A stretch of DNA of 64,000 bases from positions 272,537 through 336,536 of the forward strand of contig UESW01005080.1 in assembly GCA_900491605.1 (NCBI GenBank), in the 5' to 3' direction. The notes under the pieces are model-generated. The model saw only the letters and a list, made by a program, of their open reading frames with translations. It did not search any database and had not been told where the DNA came from. A program made the position numbers and the translations under genes. Shown here piece after piece: positions 1 through 11,150 of this stretch. Positions within the stretch are counted from its first letter, which is position 1. Each line of letters starts with the position of its first letter. Origin of the DNA: Calamus simplicifolius. Taxonomy: Eukaryota; Streptophyta; Magnoliopsida; Arecales; Arecaceae.

Positions 1-1608
1 AACCATTGGATCATCATCGATCAGATTGATCACAATGGTCCAAGATCGATCATCGTCGATCGGGATCATGGCTTTGATCGATCGCAACCGTCGGATCATC
101 GCCAATCAGATTGATCGCAACGGTCCGAGATCGATCATTGCCGATCGAGATCATAGCTTGGATCGATCGCAACCGTCGGATCGTCGCCGATTGGGTTGAT
201 CGCAACTGTCTGAGATCGATCATCATCAATCAGGATCATGGCTTCGATCGATCGCAACCGTCGGAACGTCATTGATCGGGTTGATCGCAGTAGTCCGAGA
301 TCAATCATCACCGATCGGGATCATGGCTTGGATTGATCGCAACCATTGGATCGTCGCCGATCGGATTGATCGCAACGGTCCAAGATCAATCATCGCCGAT
401 CATGATCATGGTTTGGATCGATCGCAGCTGTCAGATCATCGCTGATCGGATTGATCGCAACGATTCGAGATCGATCATCGCCGATCGGGATCATGGCTTG
501 GATCGATCGCAACCGTCGGATCATCGCCGATCGGATGGATCGCAATGGTTGGAGATCGATCATCGCCGATTAGGATCATGGCTTGGATCGATTGCAACCA
601 TTGGATCGTCGCCGATCGGTTCGATCGCAATAGTCCAAGATCGATCATCACCGATCGGGATCTTGGCTTGGATCGATCGCAATTGTCGGATCATCGCCGA
701 TCGGATTGATCGTAACGGTCCGAGATCAATCATCGCCGATTGGGTTGATCGCAATGGTCCGATATCGATCATTGCCGATCGGGATCATGGCTTGGATCGA
801 TCGCAACCGTCGGATCGTCACCGATCGGATTGATCGCAACGGTCCGAGATCGATCATCGCCGATCGGGATTATGAGTTGGATTGATCGCAAACGTCAGAT
901 CATCGCCAATCGGGTTGATCGCAATGGTCCGAGATCGATCATCACCGATCGGGATCATGGCTTCGATCGATCACAACTGTCGGATCATTGCCGATCGAGT
1001 TGATCGCAAAGGTCTAAGATCGATCATTGTCGATCGGGATCATGGCTTGGATCGATTGCAACCATCGGATCTTCATCGATCGGATTGATCGCAACGGTTC
1101 GAGATCGATCATCGCTGATCAGGTTGATCGCAACGGTCCGAGATCGATCATCACCGATCGTGATCATGGCTTGGATCGATCGCAACCGTCAGATCATCGC
1201 CGATCGGATTGATCGCAACATTCCAAGATCGATCATCGCCGATCGGGTTGATCGCAACGGTCTGAGATCGATTATCACCGATCGAGATCATGGCTTGGAT
1301 CGATCGCAACCGTTGGATCATCGCCGTTCGGATTGATCGCAACGGTCTGAGATCGATCATCGCCGATCGAGATCTTGACTTGGATCGATCACAACCGTCG
1401 GATCATCGCCGATCGAATTGTTTGCATCGATCCGAGATCGATCATTATCGATCGAAATCATGGCTTAGATCGATCACAACTGTCGGATCATCATCAAACG
1501 GATGGATCGCAATGGTCGAATATCGATCATCGCTGATCGGGATCATGGCTTGGATCGATCGCAACCGTCGGATCATCACTGATCGGGATAATGGCTTCGA
1601 TCCATTGT
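1..1608. repeat. GATC-rich satellite inside CACTA-1 (monomer about 85 bp)
   Basis: Tandem array of degenerate monomers of about 85 bp built from GATCGATCGCAACCGTCGG, then a GATC-rich spacer, then GATCGCAACGGTCCGAGATC. About 19 monomers are visible and the array runs off the left edge. Monomers contain many GATC and CCGATCGG palindromes and few stop codons, which explains the open frames on both strands here; these are not genes. The same satellite forms the larger array at 41505-46430. Confidence 0.93.
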
Positions 1609-1614
1609 AAATTT

Positions 1615-1965
1615 TTTGAAAAAAATTAATTTTTATAAAATAATTATAAAATAAAAATATTGCGATGCAATTCAGTGCATCGCAAATTTTTTTTAAAAAT
1701 AATTTTGTTAAAATATAATTTAAAATAAAAATATTGCGATGCAACTAGTGCGTCACAATTTTTTTTAAAAAAATAAATTTGTTTTATAATTATAAAATAA
1801 AAAAAGTTCCTGCAGAAACTTGCCGCCAAACTAGCGATGCATTAGTGACGCAATTATTTGCATCGCTAATTTCCTAAAAATAAAAAAAATTCCGCCGGCC
1901 AAATTAGCGACACAAAATTGCGTCGCTAATCCGTATTATATTAAAAAAATTAGCAAGGGATTAGC
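1615..1965. repeat. CACTA-1 5'-side subterminal repeat array
   Basis: AT-rich DNA with repeated pairs of inverted GCGATGCA / GCGACGCA motifs, so that each pair can fold into a short stem (for example near 1730-1760 and 1830-1872). In En/Spm-type elements, subterminal motifs are bound by the TNPA-type protein. Binding by this element's own TNP1-like product is inferred from that family knowledge. Confidence 0.85.
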
Positions 1966-1979
1966 GGGCTAATCCCTAA

Positions 1980-1987
1980 TATATAAA
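1980..1987 (+). promoter_or_regulatory. TATA box of the CACTA-1 transposase gene
   Basis: TATATAAA lies just after the last subterminal motif and about 25-30 bp before a pyrimidine-rich leader (cttcttcttcttct from about 2018) typical of plant 5' UTRs. A probable leader intron begins near 2140 (GTGAGG) and ends at an AG at about 2720, 23 bases before the TNP2 start codon. Confidence 0.6.
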
Positions 1988-2303
1988 CTCCCTCGTGCAG
2001 TCCCCTCCCCCCAAGCCTCTTCTTCTTCTTCTTCTCGCCCTAAACCTAGCTCCCGCCCCCTCCTCCGGCGTCCCCTCCTCCGGCTCGTCCCGCCCCCTCC
2101 CCCGGCGCAAGGAAACCCTCGGCGGCGGCGCCCCCCCCCACTTGAGGTGAGGGCCCCTCCCCCCCTCCCCTCCTCACCCCTCCCGTTTTCGGCCAAGGCC
2201 GCGGCCGTGGCCTGGCCACGGTGGCCAAGCCACCATTTTTTTAAAAAAGGGGGTGGGGTTTTTCCTCCACCCCTGAGGCCACGGCCACGACATCGTTAGT
2301 TTG

Positions 2304-2496
2304 AGATTATTTTTTGCGATATGTTTGTCTGCTATTCGTCATCGTTAGTTGAGCTTGCAGTTTGTATATCCTCATACGTTCTTCTAGTGTGGCATATAAG
2401 CCACACATTTAGGAGAACATATGGAGAATTGCTGCCGAAATTTCAACGTAAACGATGATAATTTCTAGCAGAATAACATATCACATAAAATAATCT
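2304..2496 (+). other. Conserved long hairpin in the CACTA-1 leader intron
   Basis: The two arms are an imperfect inverted repeat of about 90 bases each. The outer arms pair AGATTATTTT (2304-2313) with AAAATAATCT (2487-2496), continue through GATATGTT / AACATATC and TCTGCTA / TAGCAGA, and close with a perfect GTGTGG (2387-2392) and CCACAC (2401-2406) stem around an 8-base loop. The homologous hairpin in CACTA-2 is at 49361-49543. It could be a small-RNA precursor, a regulatory fold or an old MITE fixed in the family. No known miRNA was recognised. Confidence 0.75.
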
Positions 2497-2742
2497 TAAA
2501 TGGGATAGGGCCTTACCTAAGTCCTAGTGGAGTGAAAGTGGAATTCATTTAGGACACTTGCTTACTTGTGAAGTCTAATGATTGAATGGACCCCGGTCCT
2601 GGGCCTCGGTCCTGGATAGGCACAATATTTGTTATTTGCCTTCGATGTGTAAAAGAATTAATCTATTGCTATAATGACTAATGCAAAATTATATTGTTGT
2701 CTCCTTTAATGGTTTACCAGGAATTGTATAAGTCGGTCAAAA

Positions 2743-5394
2743 ATGAGTGGGGCTCGCTCGTGGATATATGTAAAGTTAAAAGATGGGTTGCTTAATCCAG
2801 ATTTTCTGAATGGATTGGAAGAATTTATTGCAATTGCATGTAGTCAACCCGAATGGATGGATGGGCTGAGGATCAGGTGCTCCTGCAACTTACGCAAGTG
2901 TCAGAATAAAGCCTATAGAGATGTTGAAACTGTGAAGGTGCACTTGTATAAAAAGGGGTTTGTTTCTGGGTATGATGTTTGGAACTGTCATGGTGAAACT
3001 GAGGAAATGTTTGCAGCTGTCATTAGCCAAGAAGTGTCAAATCCCAATGATGAACCATTTGTGGATTAAAACGCATACGAAGAAATGGTGATGAATGCAT
3101 CGGGTAACGAATTCAATCGGAATACATTTATAGAAGAACCAAATCCAGATGCACAATAATTTTATGATATGTTGTGTTCTGCAAATCAAGAATTGTATCC
3201 TGGTTGTGAGAATCATTCCCAATTGTCTATGGCTGCTCAGTTGTTGAATATTAAGGCGGAACATCGATTATCAGAAAAGGCATTCAATGCTGTAGCTGGC
3301 TTAATGAAGGAAGTTTTGCCAAATCATAATGTTGTAGCAGACAGTTTCTACTCAACGAAGAAGTTATTGCGTGGCCTTGGGCTCCCAATTAATAAGATCG
3401 ATTGTTGCTTGAATAATTGTATGATATATTGGGATGAGGACTCAGAGCTGAGATGGTGTAAGATTTGTGGGCAATCGAGGTACAAAAACGGCGAAGGGGG
3501 AGCTAGTACAAGTAGGAGGAAAAGTGTGCCTTACAAGAGGATGCATTACTTCCCTCTTACTCCATGCCTCTAGAGATTATACAGATCTGAGGCTACTGCT
3601 GCTGCTATGAGATGGCATGCTGAACATGAGTCTAAAGAAGATGAAATGCGACATCTATCAGATTCAAAAGCTTGGAAGAATTTTAATGAAAATCATCCTG
3701 ATTTCGCAGAAGAAATAAGGAATGTGAGATTAGGTCTTTGTACCGATGGCTTCCAACCGTTTGGTCAAGCGGGGCAACAATATTCATGTTGGCCTGTAAT
3801 ACTGACTGTATATAATCTTCCACCGTGGAAGTGCATGAAAGATACTGCAATGTTTTTGACAGTTTTGGTTCCAAGACCATCAAATCCAAAAGAGAAGATT
3901 GATGTCTTCTTACAACCACTGGTAGCCGAATTGAAAATGTTGTGGGAAACAGGAGTCATAGCCTACGACATTTCTATAAAAGAAAATTTCATCATGAGAG
4001 CTGCTTTGATGTGGACAATCAGTGACTTTCCGGCATATGCAATGTTGTCTGGTTGGAGCACTTCTAGGCGTTTGGCATGCCCTCATTGCATGTATGATTC
4101 AGATGTATTTACATTGATAACATATTTAACACTGTACTAAACATCCCGGGAAAAATCAAAGACACTGCAAAGTCGAGAGAAGAACTTAATCAGTATTGCA
4201 GAAGAGGTGATTTGAGAAGGAATGCTGACGGGACCTATCCTAAATACTGTTACACTCTTGACAAAAATTTACGAGAAGTTTTATGTAACTGGATTAGAGG
4301 ATTAAAATTTCCTGATGGTTATGCTTCAAATATCGGTAGGTGTGTGGACATGCATAAGCTCAAGTTGTTTGGTATGAAGAGTCATGACTGTCATGTTTTC
4401 ATGTAACGGTTATTGCCCATAGCTTTTCATGAGTTGCTTCCGCAACATGTGTGGAAGGCATTGACACAGCTCAGCTTATTCTTTAAGGAGTTATTTGCCG
4501 CAGTCATTACTTCTGCATCCATGGAAAGGCTTGAGGAGGAAATTCCAATTATTACAGAGTTCGCTTATTGGTTTTATGAATTTGTGAGTACTATCACTCA
4601 ATCAATTACAATAATGGCTTTTATTTTTCGAATTGATTGTGAATAGCTTATTAATTTATAGGTAAGCGGTCCACGGTTCACAACCGACAATATTTTCATT
4701 AAATGTCTAGCGCAGTGGCCATTGAAGACCGTAACTACCTATACTGGCTATTTTGTTAATGGATACAAATTTCAAATTGAACAACTAGCATCTTCAAGAG
4801 GGACGCAGAATTGGGACGTATGTGTTAAAGGACAAAGTGCTGAGCAAATATGCAGGATTATTATGGAAAGTTAGTAGAGGTGGTCGAAGTTGAATATCCC
4901 GGTTGGCCTATGAAACAAACTGTATTGTTTCATTGTGATTGGTTTGATCCAATAATTCTTGTCGGTAAAAGGGTTCATAACGACTACAATCTAGTTGAAG
5001 TAAACCATCGATGAAGATTGTAGAAATATGAACCATTCATTCTTGCATCCCAAGCTCAGCAAGTGTTTTACTACGGATATCCAAGTTTGCGCAACGACAA
5101 GCGAGATTGGTGGGCTGTTTCTAAAATCATTCTACGTTCAACAATCATATTAGATGAGAGTTCATCAAGTCAATCAACTGAGTGCCCTGCATTTCAAGAG
5201 GATGAGATGAAAATGCATGCAATTGAGGACGACACAAGGGCTCCTAAAACATCACTTAGAGATCCAAATGGTGCTGTCCAAGAAATTAAGGATGCAAATG
5301 TTCGGTTTCCTTCCAATGATAATGAAACTGAATCACAGTCTGATACGACATCGGATGTTGAACCAACATTTCACGAAACAAATGACACCGATTA
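2743..5394 (+). pseudogene. TNP2-type CACTA transposase, broken (CACTA-1)
   Basis: The reading begins MSGARSW with a transposase-associated domain of about 75 residues holding paired Cys residues and an HL...GF...YDVW...HGE signature. It continues into the TNP2 transposase core (RNVRLGL, TDGFQPF, YNLPPW, DFPAYAMLSGWST), then the DUF4218-type region (PDGYASNIGRCVD, LPIAFHELLP) and the DUF4216-type tail (YGKLVEVVEVEYPGWP, DKRDWWAVSK). The intact family catalyses cut-and-paste excision with TNPA-type helpers. Breaks seen: in-frame stops (3067, 3159, 3571), a deletion of about 330 bp after 4114 and one of about 720 bp near 4550 relative to CACTA-2. The splice acceptor at about 4660 (ttatag) is intact here, unlike in CACTA-2. 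Not functional. Confidence 0.9.
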
Positions 5395-7509
5395 AAGATA
5401 TAGGTTCATTCAATTTTGTATATAAATTTTTTGTATATTTATTAATTATTCGTAATTATATTGCATTGCATTAATCTTTAGTATTTACAGTATGACGGAC
5501 CGAGGTAGATCTACCCCTGACGGTCATAGCTCTACTGCGTCACATCCCACTACCAGCCCTGATGCATGGACTTCTGCCTCTCCAAACGTCGATGCTCATC
5601 TTGTATTTTCCTCTACCCAATCGGCACAGACCTCTGAGAGTTCTTCTTTGGTCGGTCGCACCGTACTTCGATTGGATGCCGATGGGCTGTAAGTATATAC
5701 TAATTGTAACTATATGTTTATGTTTTTAAGTTAATTACTTATTTTAATTAGTTTTTTTAACAGCTTTTTGAGCAGCATACTGTATGAGCCGGATCAGCTC
5801 TATATTTCAGAGCCGTGCTGATCCCAGTGGCTACGATTGGCACCATGTATCTACAACCATGAGGGAGTTTTATTTTTCAGAGTTTTAGGTAAACTTTTTA
5901 AATACATTTTATAACTGATATAAAATTTTTTAATCTTAATATATTCTGAAACTAACTGTTTATTTCAATGCAGAAAAAGTTTACGTGGGACCCTACCATC
6001 TATAATGCCATTAGGGTAGCATGGAATGCTCTTGCGGCACGCTGATACTCCGACATTATTTATCATTGGAGGAGTTCGGGTGACCGTCCAGAGTATGTGC
6101 CGAAGGGTATTTGGGCCAGTTGGCAGCAGGCGTGGCAGTCCGAGGTATGGATTAGGAGGTCCGCATCAGCCAGCACGAACCGCCGATCTGAGAAGGTCAG
6201 TCGTGGCACAGGCCTCTCCTGTCACACTACGGGTTCCATTTCTATTCAGGAGCACAAGCGGCGTATGGTAAGAAAACATAAATAATTTAAATACTAATTT
6301 AGTCATTTACAAATAGTTGCATTTATATTCTTTCTTCTGCTTTTATAGTCCGAGCAGGAGGGTAGAGATCCTAGTGAGTTTCATCTATTCAGGGCGACAC
6401 ACATCAGGAAGGACGGTTCCTGGGTCGATACACGATCATGGGAGGTTGGGGTAAGAAATTAGCTTTATATTTTATTTATTTAATTTCTAAAATTTTATTC
6501 AGCTTTATATATTGATTCATTTATCATTGATTTTATAATTCAAAGGCACGAGTCAAGGAGCTTCAGTCTTAGGCTTCGCAGGTCGACTTCACTGATAGGG
6601 GGCCGCCCATCGAACTCTCACAAGAGGAGAGTCGACGTGTATTTTTGGAGGCTGTTGGTGCCCAGCCGCGAGACCATAGGGTCTATGGTTTGGGCACCAT
6701 AGCTTCAAGATATTTTCTCCATCAGGGCTCCAGTTCGCATGGTTCTGGCGATATTCCTCCCAAGCATATAGACGATATCCGGAGATCTATCAAGGAGGAA
6801 GTTCACCAGAAGGTTCGGAAGGACACTACAAGATTTTTCCTTTCAACAATGAATTTTTTTGCAATGAATTTTAAAATTCATTGGTGAAAGTGGATATTTG
6901 CTATGAATACAAATATTTATTGTTGAAAATTTGTAATTAATTAGGAAGGACTTTTTGTAATGAATATTTTTTGTGGTGATTAAAAATATTCGTTATTGAA
7001 TGTTTTAGCACCACATAATATTCATTTTTGTGGGAAAATTTTTGGCACCAAAAACTTTCAGCAACGAATTACTATTTCTGCTATGAATAAATTCATTATT
7101 AAAACTCCAATTATTAGCAACAAACTTTAATTCATTGCAAAAGTTATTTTTTTAAAAAAATAATAAAAATAATATATTCAACAATGAATATTTTATTTTT
7201 TTGCAATGAATATCTAATATAAATAAAAATTAATTAAAAAAAGTTAATTAGAAGAATCGCCCTAACTACCTCTTCTTTTCATCTACGCCTTACGCGAGTG
7301 CGAGGAAAGAAGAAGGGTTAAACCCTATTTCTAAGCAGCCACGGGAGAACTTCATTGCTATCATCGTTGATCCAGGTATGCATCTCTTAATCAAACCCAA
7401 CCCTAGTTAAAGAGAGGAGGGAAACTAGGCCGAGTTATCTAGTTTTTCTTCTACCCTAGTTTTCGTTTAAAACAACCCAAACCCTAGCTTTCGAGTCCCT
7501 GACGTGGTT

Positions 7510-8065
7510 GTGTTTTGGGGGGGGGGGGGGGGGGGCTGGGAAAAATTGTGACAGGGATTTGCGGCGGGGGGGCGGGGCTGAGAAGCATCGTTCTAGGGCA
7601 TCTAAGAAGCATTGTTCCAGGGAGCTTGAGAGGGGGGGTTCTCAGCCGTTCCAGGAAGCTTTGGGGGGGGGGGGGACAAGAAGAAGCATCGTTGAGGGGG
7701 GAGAAACAGGGGCCGTTCCAGGGAGCTTGTTGGGGGGGGGGGGGAGGAAGGGAGAAGCATCCAGGGAGCTTGTTTTGGAGGGGCGGGGGAAGAAGCATCA
7801 TTGGGGGGGTTCCAGGGAGCTTGTTGGGAGGTGGGGTGGGGTGGGGAAGAAGCATCCAGGGAGCTTGTTTGGAGGGGGGGGGGGAATCATTGGTCTCAGC
7901 CATTCTAGATTCCAGAGAGCTTTTGGGGGGGGGGGGGGGAAGAATCGTTGGTCTCAGCCATTCCAGATTCCAGAGAGCTTTGGGGGGGGATGAAGAAGGA
8001 GAGCTGGTGGTGGGGGAGGGATCGTTGGTCTCATCCATTCTAGAGAGGTTCCGGGGGGGGGGGGG
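7510..8065 (+). repeat. Tandem G-run repeats in the nested CACTA leader
   Basis: About ten irregular repeats of 40-70 bp, each combining a phrase like TTCCAGGGAGCTTG or GAAGAAGCATC with a run of 7-19 G. The long Gly-rich and Pro-rich open frames on the two strands result from these homopolymers and are not genes. The G runs are close enough to form G-quadruplexes on the plus strand (inference). Confidence 0.85.
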
Positions 8066-8306
8066 TGTTGTGAACGGGGCTATGATAAAAAAATCAAGTA
8101 TACTGTTTTAATATGAAATTGTGCCATCTATTGTTTACTATATTCTAATATGATATGACACATTTTGACATGATATGATATGACACGTTTTGATATGATA
8201 TAATATGACATAATGTCATAATATGATATGGTGACATAATGATATGATGACATATAAATATGAAACTAGTAATTGAATTGTTTAGTTGGATTGATATCCT
8301 GCAGAA

Positions 8307-8573
8307 ATGGATCGCAGTTGGATTCACGAAATAAATCGTGTGTCACAACGTTTCAAGGATGGAGTTATCCAATTCCTAGACGTAGCACGTAACTGCTTGA
8401 ATTCAAATGATGAAACATTATGTCCTTGCCGCAAATGTGTAAATATACTCATGCAAACCTTGCATGCCATTCAAGCTCACATTTGTACTTATGGTTTCCT
8501 CTCAACTTATATCATTTGGAATAAACATGGCGAGCTTGGACATGTAGCAGTAGAATATTCTGACTCATCCTAG
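8307..8573 (+). pseudogene. Transposase-associated domain exon of the nested CACTA, truncated
   Basis: An 88-codon reading starts MDRSWIHEINRVSQRF and shows the transposase-associated domain that opens CACTA TNP2 proteins: GVIQFLDVA, CPCRKC (paired Cys), a His-containing HICTYGFLSTYIIW stretch and NKHGEL. It matches the family domain length (about 75-80 residues) but stops at TAG (8571-8573), and the TNP2 core that should follow is absent. A leader-exon boundary is plausible at ctgcag, just before the ATG. Only a fragment remains, so no activity is expected. Confidence 0.85.
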
Positions 8574-8934
8574 TAGCTTGCAGAGATGAGAGAGCAGATG
8601 CGTCAGATGCAGGATTTAGTTTGTCTTATGTTGCAGGGTCCATTCTAGCCTCCGTAGCCTCCACAGCCGCCTGCAGATACATGATGTATTTTTTTCACTG
8701 CTTGATGTATTTTTTTATTTTTTCTGTTTCATATATGAAAATTTTAAATAATTAATAAAATAATTTTTTATCTATTTTTGAAAATTTTGTAATGATTGTT
8801 TTGGTCAATTGTATTAGCAATTACATTGTATTAGGAAGTTTAATTCATATTATTTTATTTTTTAAAATAAATTAATTAATTTACTTTAAAAATTAAAAAT
8901 TAATTTACTTTATTTTTTAAAAAATAAATAAATT

Positions 8935-9575
8935 AATTAGCGACGCTATTTTCATCGTAATTAATTTAAAAAAATTAAAAATTATTTTATTTTAATTTTT
9001 TTAAAAATTAATTAATTAATAAGCGTCGCAATTACAAAAGATTTTTCATCGTAAATATTTTTAAAAATTTATTTTTTAAGTAGCGGCGCATTAGTATGCG
9101 TCACAATATTATGACGCATTTAGGGGCATTGCAATTATTTTTAAAAAATTAAAAATTAATTTATTTATTTTTTTAAAAAATAAATAAATAAATTAGCGAT
9201 GCTATTTTTGTCGCAATTAATTTAAAAAATTAAAAATATTTTATTTTAATTTTTTTAAAAAATAAATAAATTAACTAGGGATGCAATTGCGATGAGATTT
9301 TTCGTTGTAAATATTTTTAAAAAATTATTTTTAAAGTAGCGATACATTTAGGCTGCATCGCAATATTGCGACGCATTTAGGGGCGTCGCAATATATTGCG
9401 ACGCATTTAGGGCGTCGCAGAGAGTCGCTGTTTAGAGACGCAATTGCGATAAATTAAAATTGCGACGAACATTTTAGCGATGCCTTTATTGCGTCGCTAA
9501 TGCATCGCTATAGCTTATTTAGCGATGCATTAGCGACGCATTTTGGTGTCGCTATATTTTAATTTTCTTGTAGTG
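8935..9575. repeat. CACTA-1 3' subterminal repeats and terminal inverted repeat
   Basis: AT-rich DNA with many GCGACGC / GCGTCGC motifs in both orientations, densest at 9350-9545, ending in TTTTCTTGTAGTG (9563-9575). The motif cores are the same as in the 5'-side arrays and in CACTA-2. The stretch 8691-8934 is AT-rich 3' UTR without recognisable features. Confidence 0.88.
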
Positions 9576-9897
9576 CTTAAAGTCTCCCCTAATGCTTTTT
9601 TTCAGGACCAAGAAACCAAGCTAGTGGTATGGAAAACATTGTTTGGTCGATCTAAGAGATCTTCCTTAGTTGACAAATGAAAGGTCAAATTTTAACGTAA
9701 GTAGATTGGTACAATTTGTAGGAATGCTGAACAAAAGTACTAACTACATTGGCAAATTTTAAAAATTTTCACCAACTAAATTGACTTTTAGTTTAACCAA
9801 GAATAGAGTTAAGCCATTCTCTTGATAAAATATTTTAATTCAAAATGCTAATATGGTGATTACTAATTGTCTTGGTCTACATCCCATATGGTAGTTC
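9576..9897. other. Unassigned spacer between CACTA-1 and gypsy-like sequence
   Basis: AT-rich, with no convincing open frame, repeat or RNA gene. It is the DNA into which CACTA-1 inserted. Confidence 0.5.
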
Positions 9898-11150
9898 TGT
9901 TAGTGTACGCCTTAGATCCAATTGGATTGAATGTTGTATACATTCTGATGATGCCTGATCATCGGTCTTGAACGTTGGGAGAAGAGAGCTGCTTAATCCG
10001 CGGTCCCACGCCTGATCGGATGGCCTGCAAAAAGTTTTGAGACCGAAGGGATGCTCCGGTGGGGACCCTCCGACGCTCAAGTCAGTAACTGGGGTCACAG
10101 CTGAGGGAGAGCTCAGACGAGCTCTAGGAAAAAAAAATGAGTCCTCGAAAAGGGGAAAACCCTTTTTGGGTATCAGGGTAGCGAGTGTATGAGTTTTCGT
10201 ACCTTGTTCCTGAGTGAACTTACCCTTTTATAGGGGTTGACATCTGTACAACCACATGGAGTTCCGTAAGAAAGAAATGTCTGTGGGGTTCGTGGGGTTG
10301 CGTGAATTTGGACTAATTGGTGGATCATGTCCCATCGGAAAGGGAAAATGGCGGTTGGTGAGCTACGTCCCATCAGTCAATAGGGCTGACAGGTAGTTAG
10401 GTCCAGTCCCATCAGCAGCGTGGACAATGGATAGTTGGGCCTGGGGATGCCAGCGGCGCGAGTCAGAAGGATGGCGGCATGAATAGCCAGGACCGTTCTG
10501 GGGCCGACTTGAGATAGCCTCGACCCTCCTGAGGGCACCGAGGCCGTGCAGGACCGACTCGGCCAACCTGAAGATGCCAGGGCGGGGCCAACCAGGGAAG
10601 GTCGAGGCCGACTTGGAGATGCCGGGACCGAGCGGGGCCAACCAGGGAAGGTCGGGGCCGACTTGGAGATGCCGGGGCCGAGCGGGGCCGACCAGGGAAG
10701 GTCGGGCCGACTTGGCTGACTTGGAGATGCCGAGGCTGACCAGGGAAGGTCGGGGCCGACTTGGCCGACTTGGAGATGCCGAGGCGAACGGGGCCGACCA
10801 GGGAAGGTCGGGGCCGACTTGCCGACTTGAAGATGCCAGGGCCGAGCGAGGCCGACCAGGGAAGGTCGGGGCTGACTTGGCCGACTTGGAGATGCTCGGG
10901 GCTTGGTGGAGATGCTCGACATGGTCGACTCTGTCCCGAGGCAGTGTCGCTTTTGAGAAATCCATTTCACAATCAGATGCGGTCAGTGTGGGAGCTGAGT
11001 GCGTTAGCGCTGACGGATGCCTCAAAGAGGAAGCCTATTGGGGGAATGGAAAAAGGTAAAGGTCATCATCGCCTCTCCGTTTTCTATGCCCCGATTGGTC
11101 GGGAATCACGCTCCTCGGGCGAATCGAGGTGGCACATCTCAGGTGTAGGC
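9898..11150 (-). repeat. LTR-like sequence, Ty3/gypsy type, minus orientation (degenerate)
   Basis: Read on the minus strand, the piece ends ...CTAACA at 9898. It holds a TATAAAAGGG box (10226-10235) and, about 170 bases further on, the phrase ACTTGAGCGTCGGAGGGTCC, complementary to about 10056-10075. The same phrase occurs in plus orientation at 13911-13931 (as ACTTGAGCATCGGAGGGTCC), also downstream of a TATA box. This order (GC-rich tandem repeats, TATA box, phrase, CA end) is that of U3-R-U5 in an LTR. The upstream (right) boundary is not clear. Whether it is a solo LTR or one LTR of a rearranged element cannot be told. Confidence 0.5.
10570..10910. repeat. GC-rich tandem repeats in the presumed U3
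   Basis: About eight degenerate units of 40-55 bp built on GGGCCGACCAGGGAAGGTCG and GACTTGGAGATGCC. They give long low-complexity open frames on both strands that are not genes. Confidence 0.85.

Larger units (their letters stand above)
6824..8576 (+). mobile_element. 5' portion of a second CACTA family nested in CACTA-1
   Basis: It starts with a CACTA terminus (CACTACAAGATTTTT) placed exactly where the TNP1-like coding sequence breaks. After it come AT-rich subterminal repeats with a different core (CAATGAAT / ATTCATTG, 6845-7200), a leader with long G runs, an ATGATATG-rich stretch (8125-8270) and the first transposase exon. No matching 3' terminus is found: the fragment stops at about 8576, directly against host coding sequence. 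A deletion therefore removed the rest of the element together with about 55 bp of the host. The different subterminal motif shows that this is a separate family from CACTA-1 and CACTA-2. Confidence 0.85.
5492..8690 (+). pseudogene. TNP1-like (Transposase_24 / Ptta-En/Spm) protein gene, split by a nested element
   Basis: This is the second gene of CACTA-1, about 100 bp after TNP2. Exon 1 starts MTDRGRS at 5492 and ends at a GTAAGTAT donor (5689). Later exons show the plant Ptta/En/Spm signature: KKFTWDP, a Trp-rich WPSWQQAWQ-like stretch, RRSEK, then HTTGSISIQEHKRRM up to a donor at about 6267, and SEQEGRDPSEFHLFRATH. The last exon has ESRRVFLEAVGAQPRD, VYGLGT and the start of a Lys/Glu-rich helical tail, which is cut at 6823 by a nested CACTA fragment. 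Host sequence resumes at about 8577 (EMREQMRQMQDL). About 55 bp of host sequence is missing across the gap relative to CACTA-2. Presumed role: binding subterminal motifs. Frameshifts and stops make it a pseudogene. Confidence 0.8.
1..9575 (+). mobile_element. CACTA-1: CACTA (En/Spm) DNA transposon, 5' end outside window
   Basis: The right end is a CACTA terminal inverted repeat: the last 13 bases, 9563-9575, are the reverse complement of CACTACAAGAAAA, followed by ctt, a possible 3-bp target duplication. Inside, in order, are a GATC-rich satellite, palindromic subterminal repeats, a TATA box, a GC-rich leader, a leader intron with a long hairpin, a TNP2-type transposase gene, a TNP1-like gene and 3' subterminal repeats. 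The same order occurs in CACTA-2 (40292-55911), so the two are members of one family. The left terminus lies upstream of the window. The element is disabled by stops, two large deletions in TNP2 and a nested CACTA fragment in the TNP1-like gene. It could move only with transposase supplied by another copy, and only if its missing end is intact. Confidence 0.9.

Noticed and set aside
7484..8111. Gly-rich (plus) and Pro-rich (minus) frames of up to 198 codons
   Set aside because: Products of poly-G runs. The frames cross the leader of the nested CACTA and have no recognisable domain.
10363..11059. Pro/Ser-rich and Gly/Arg-rich frames of up to 220 codons
   Set aside because: Both strands are open because of the GC-rich tandem repeats of an LTR; there is no codon-level evidence of a gene.
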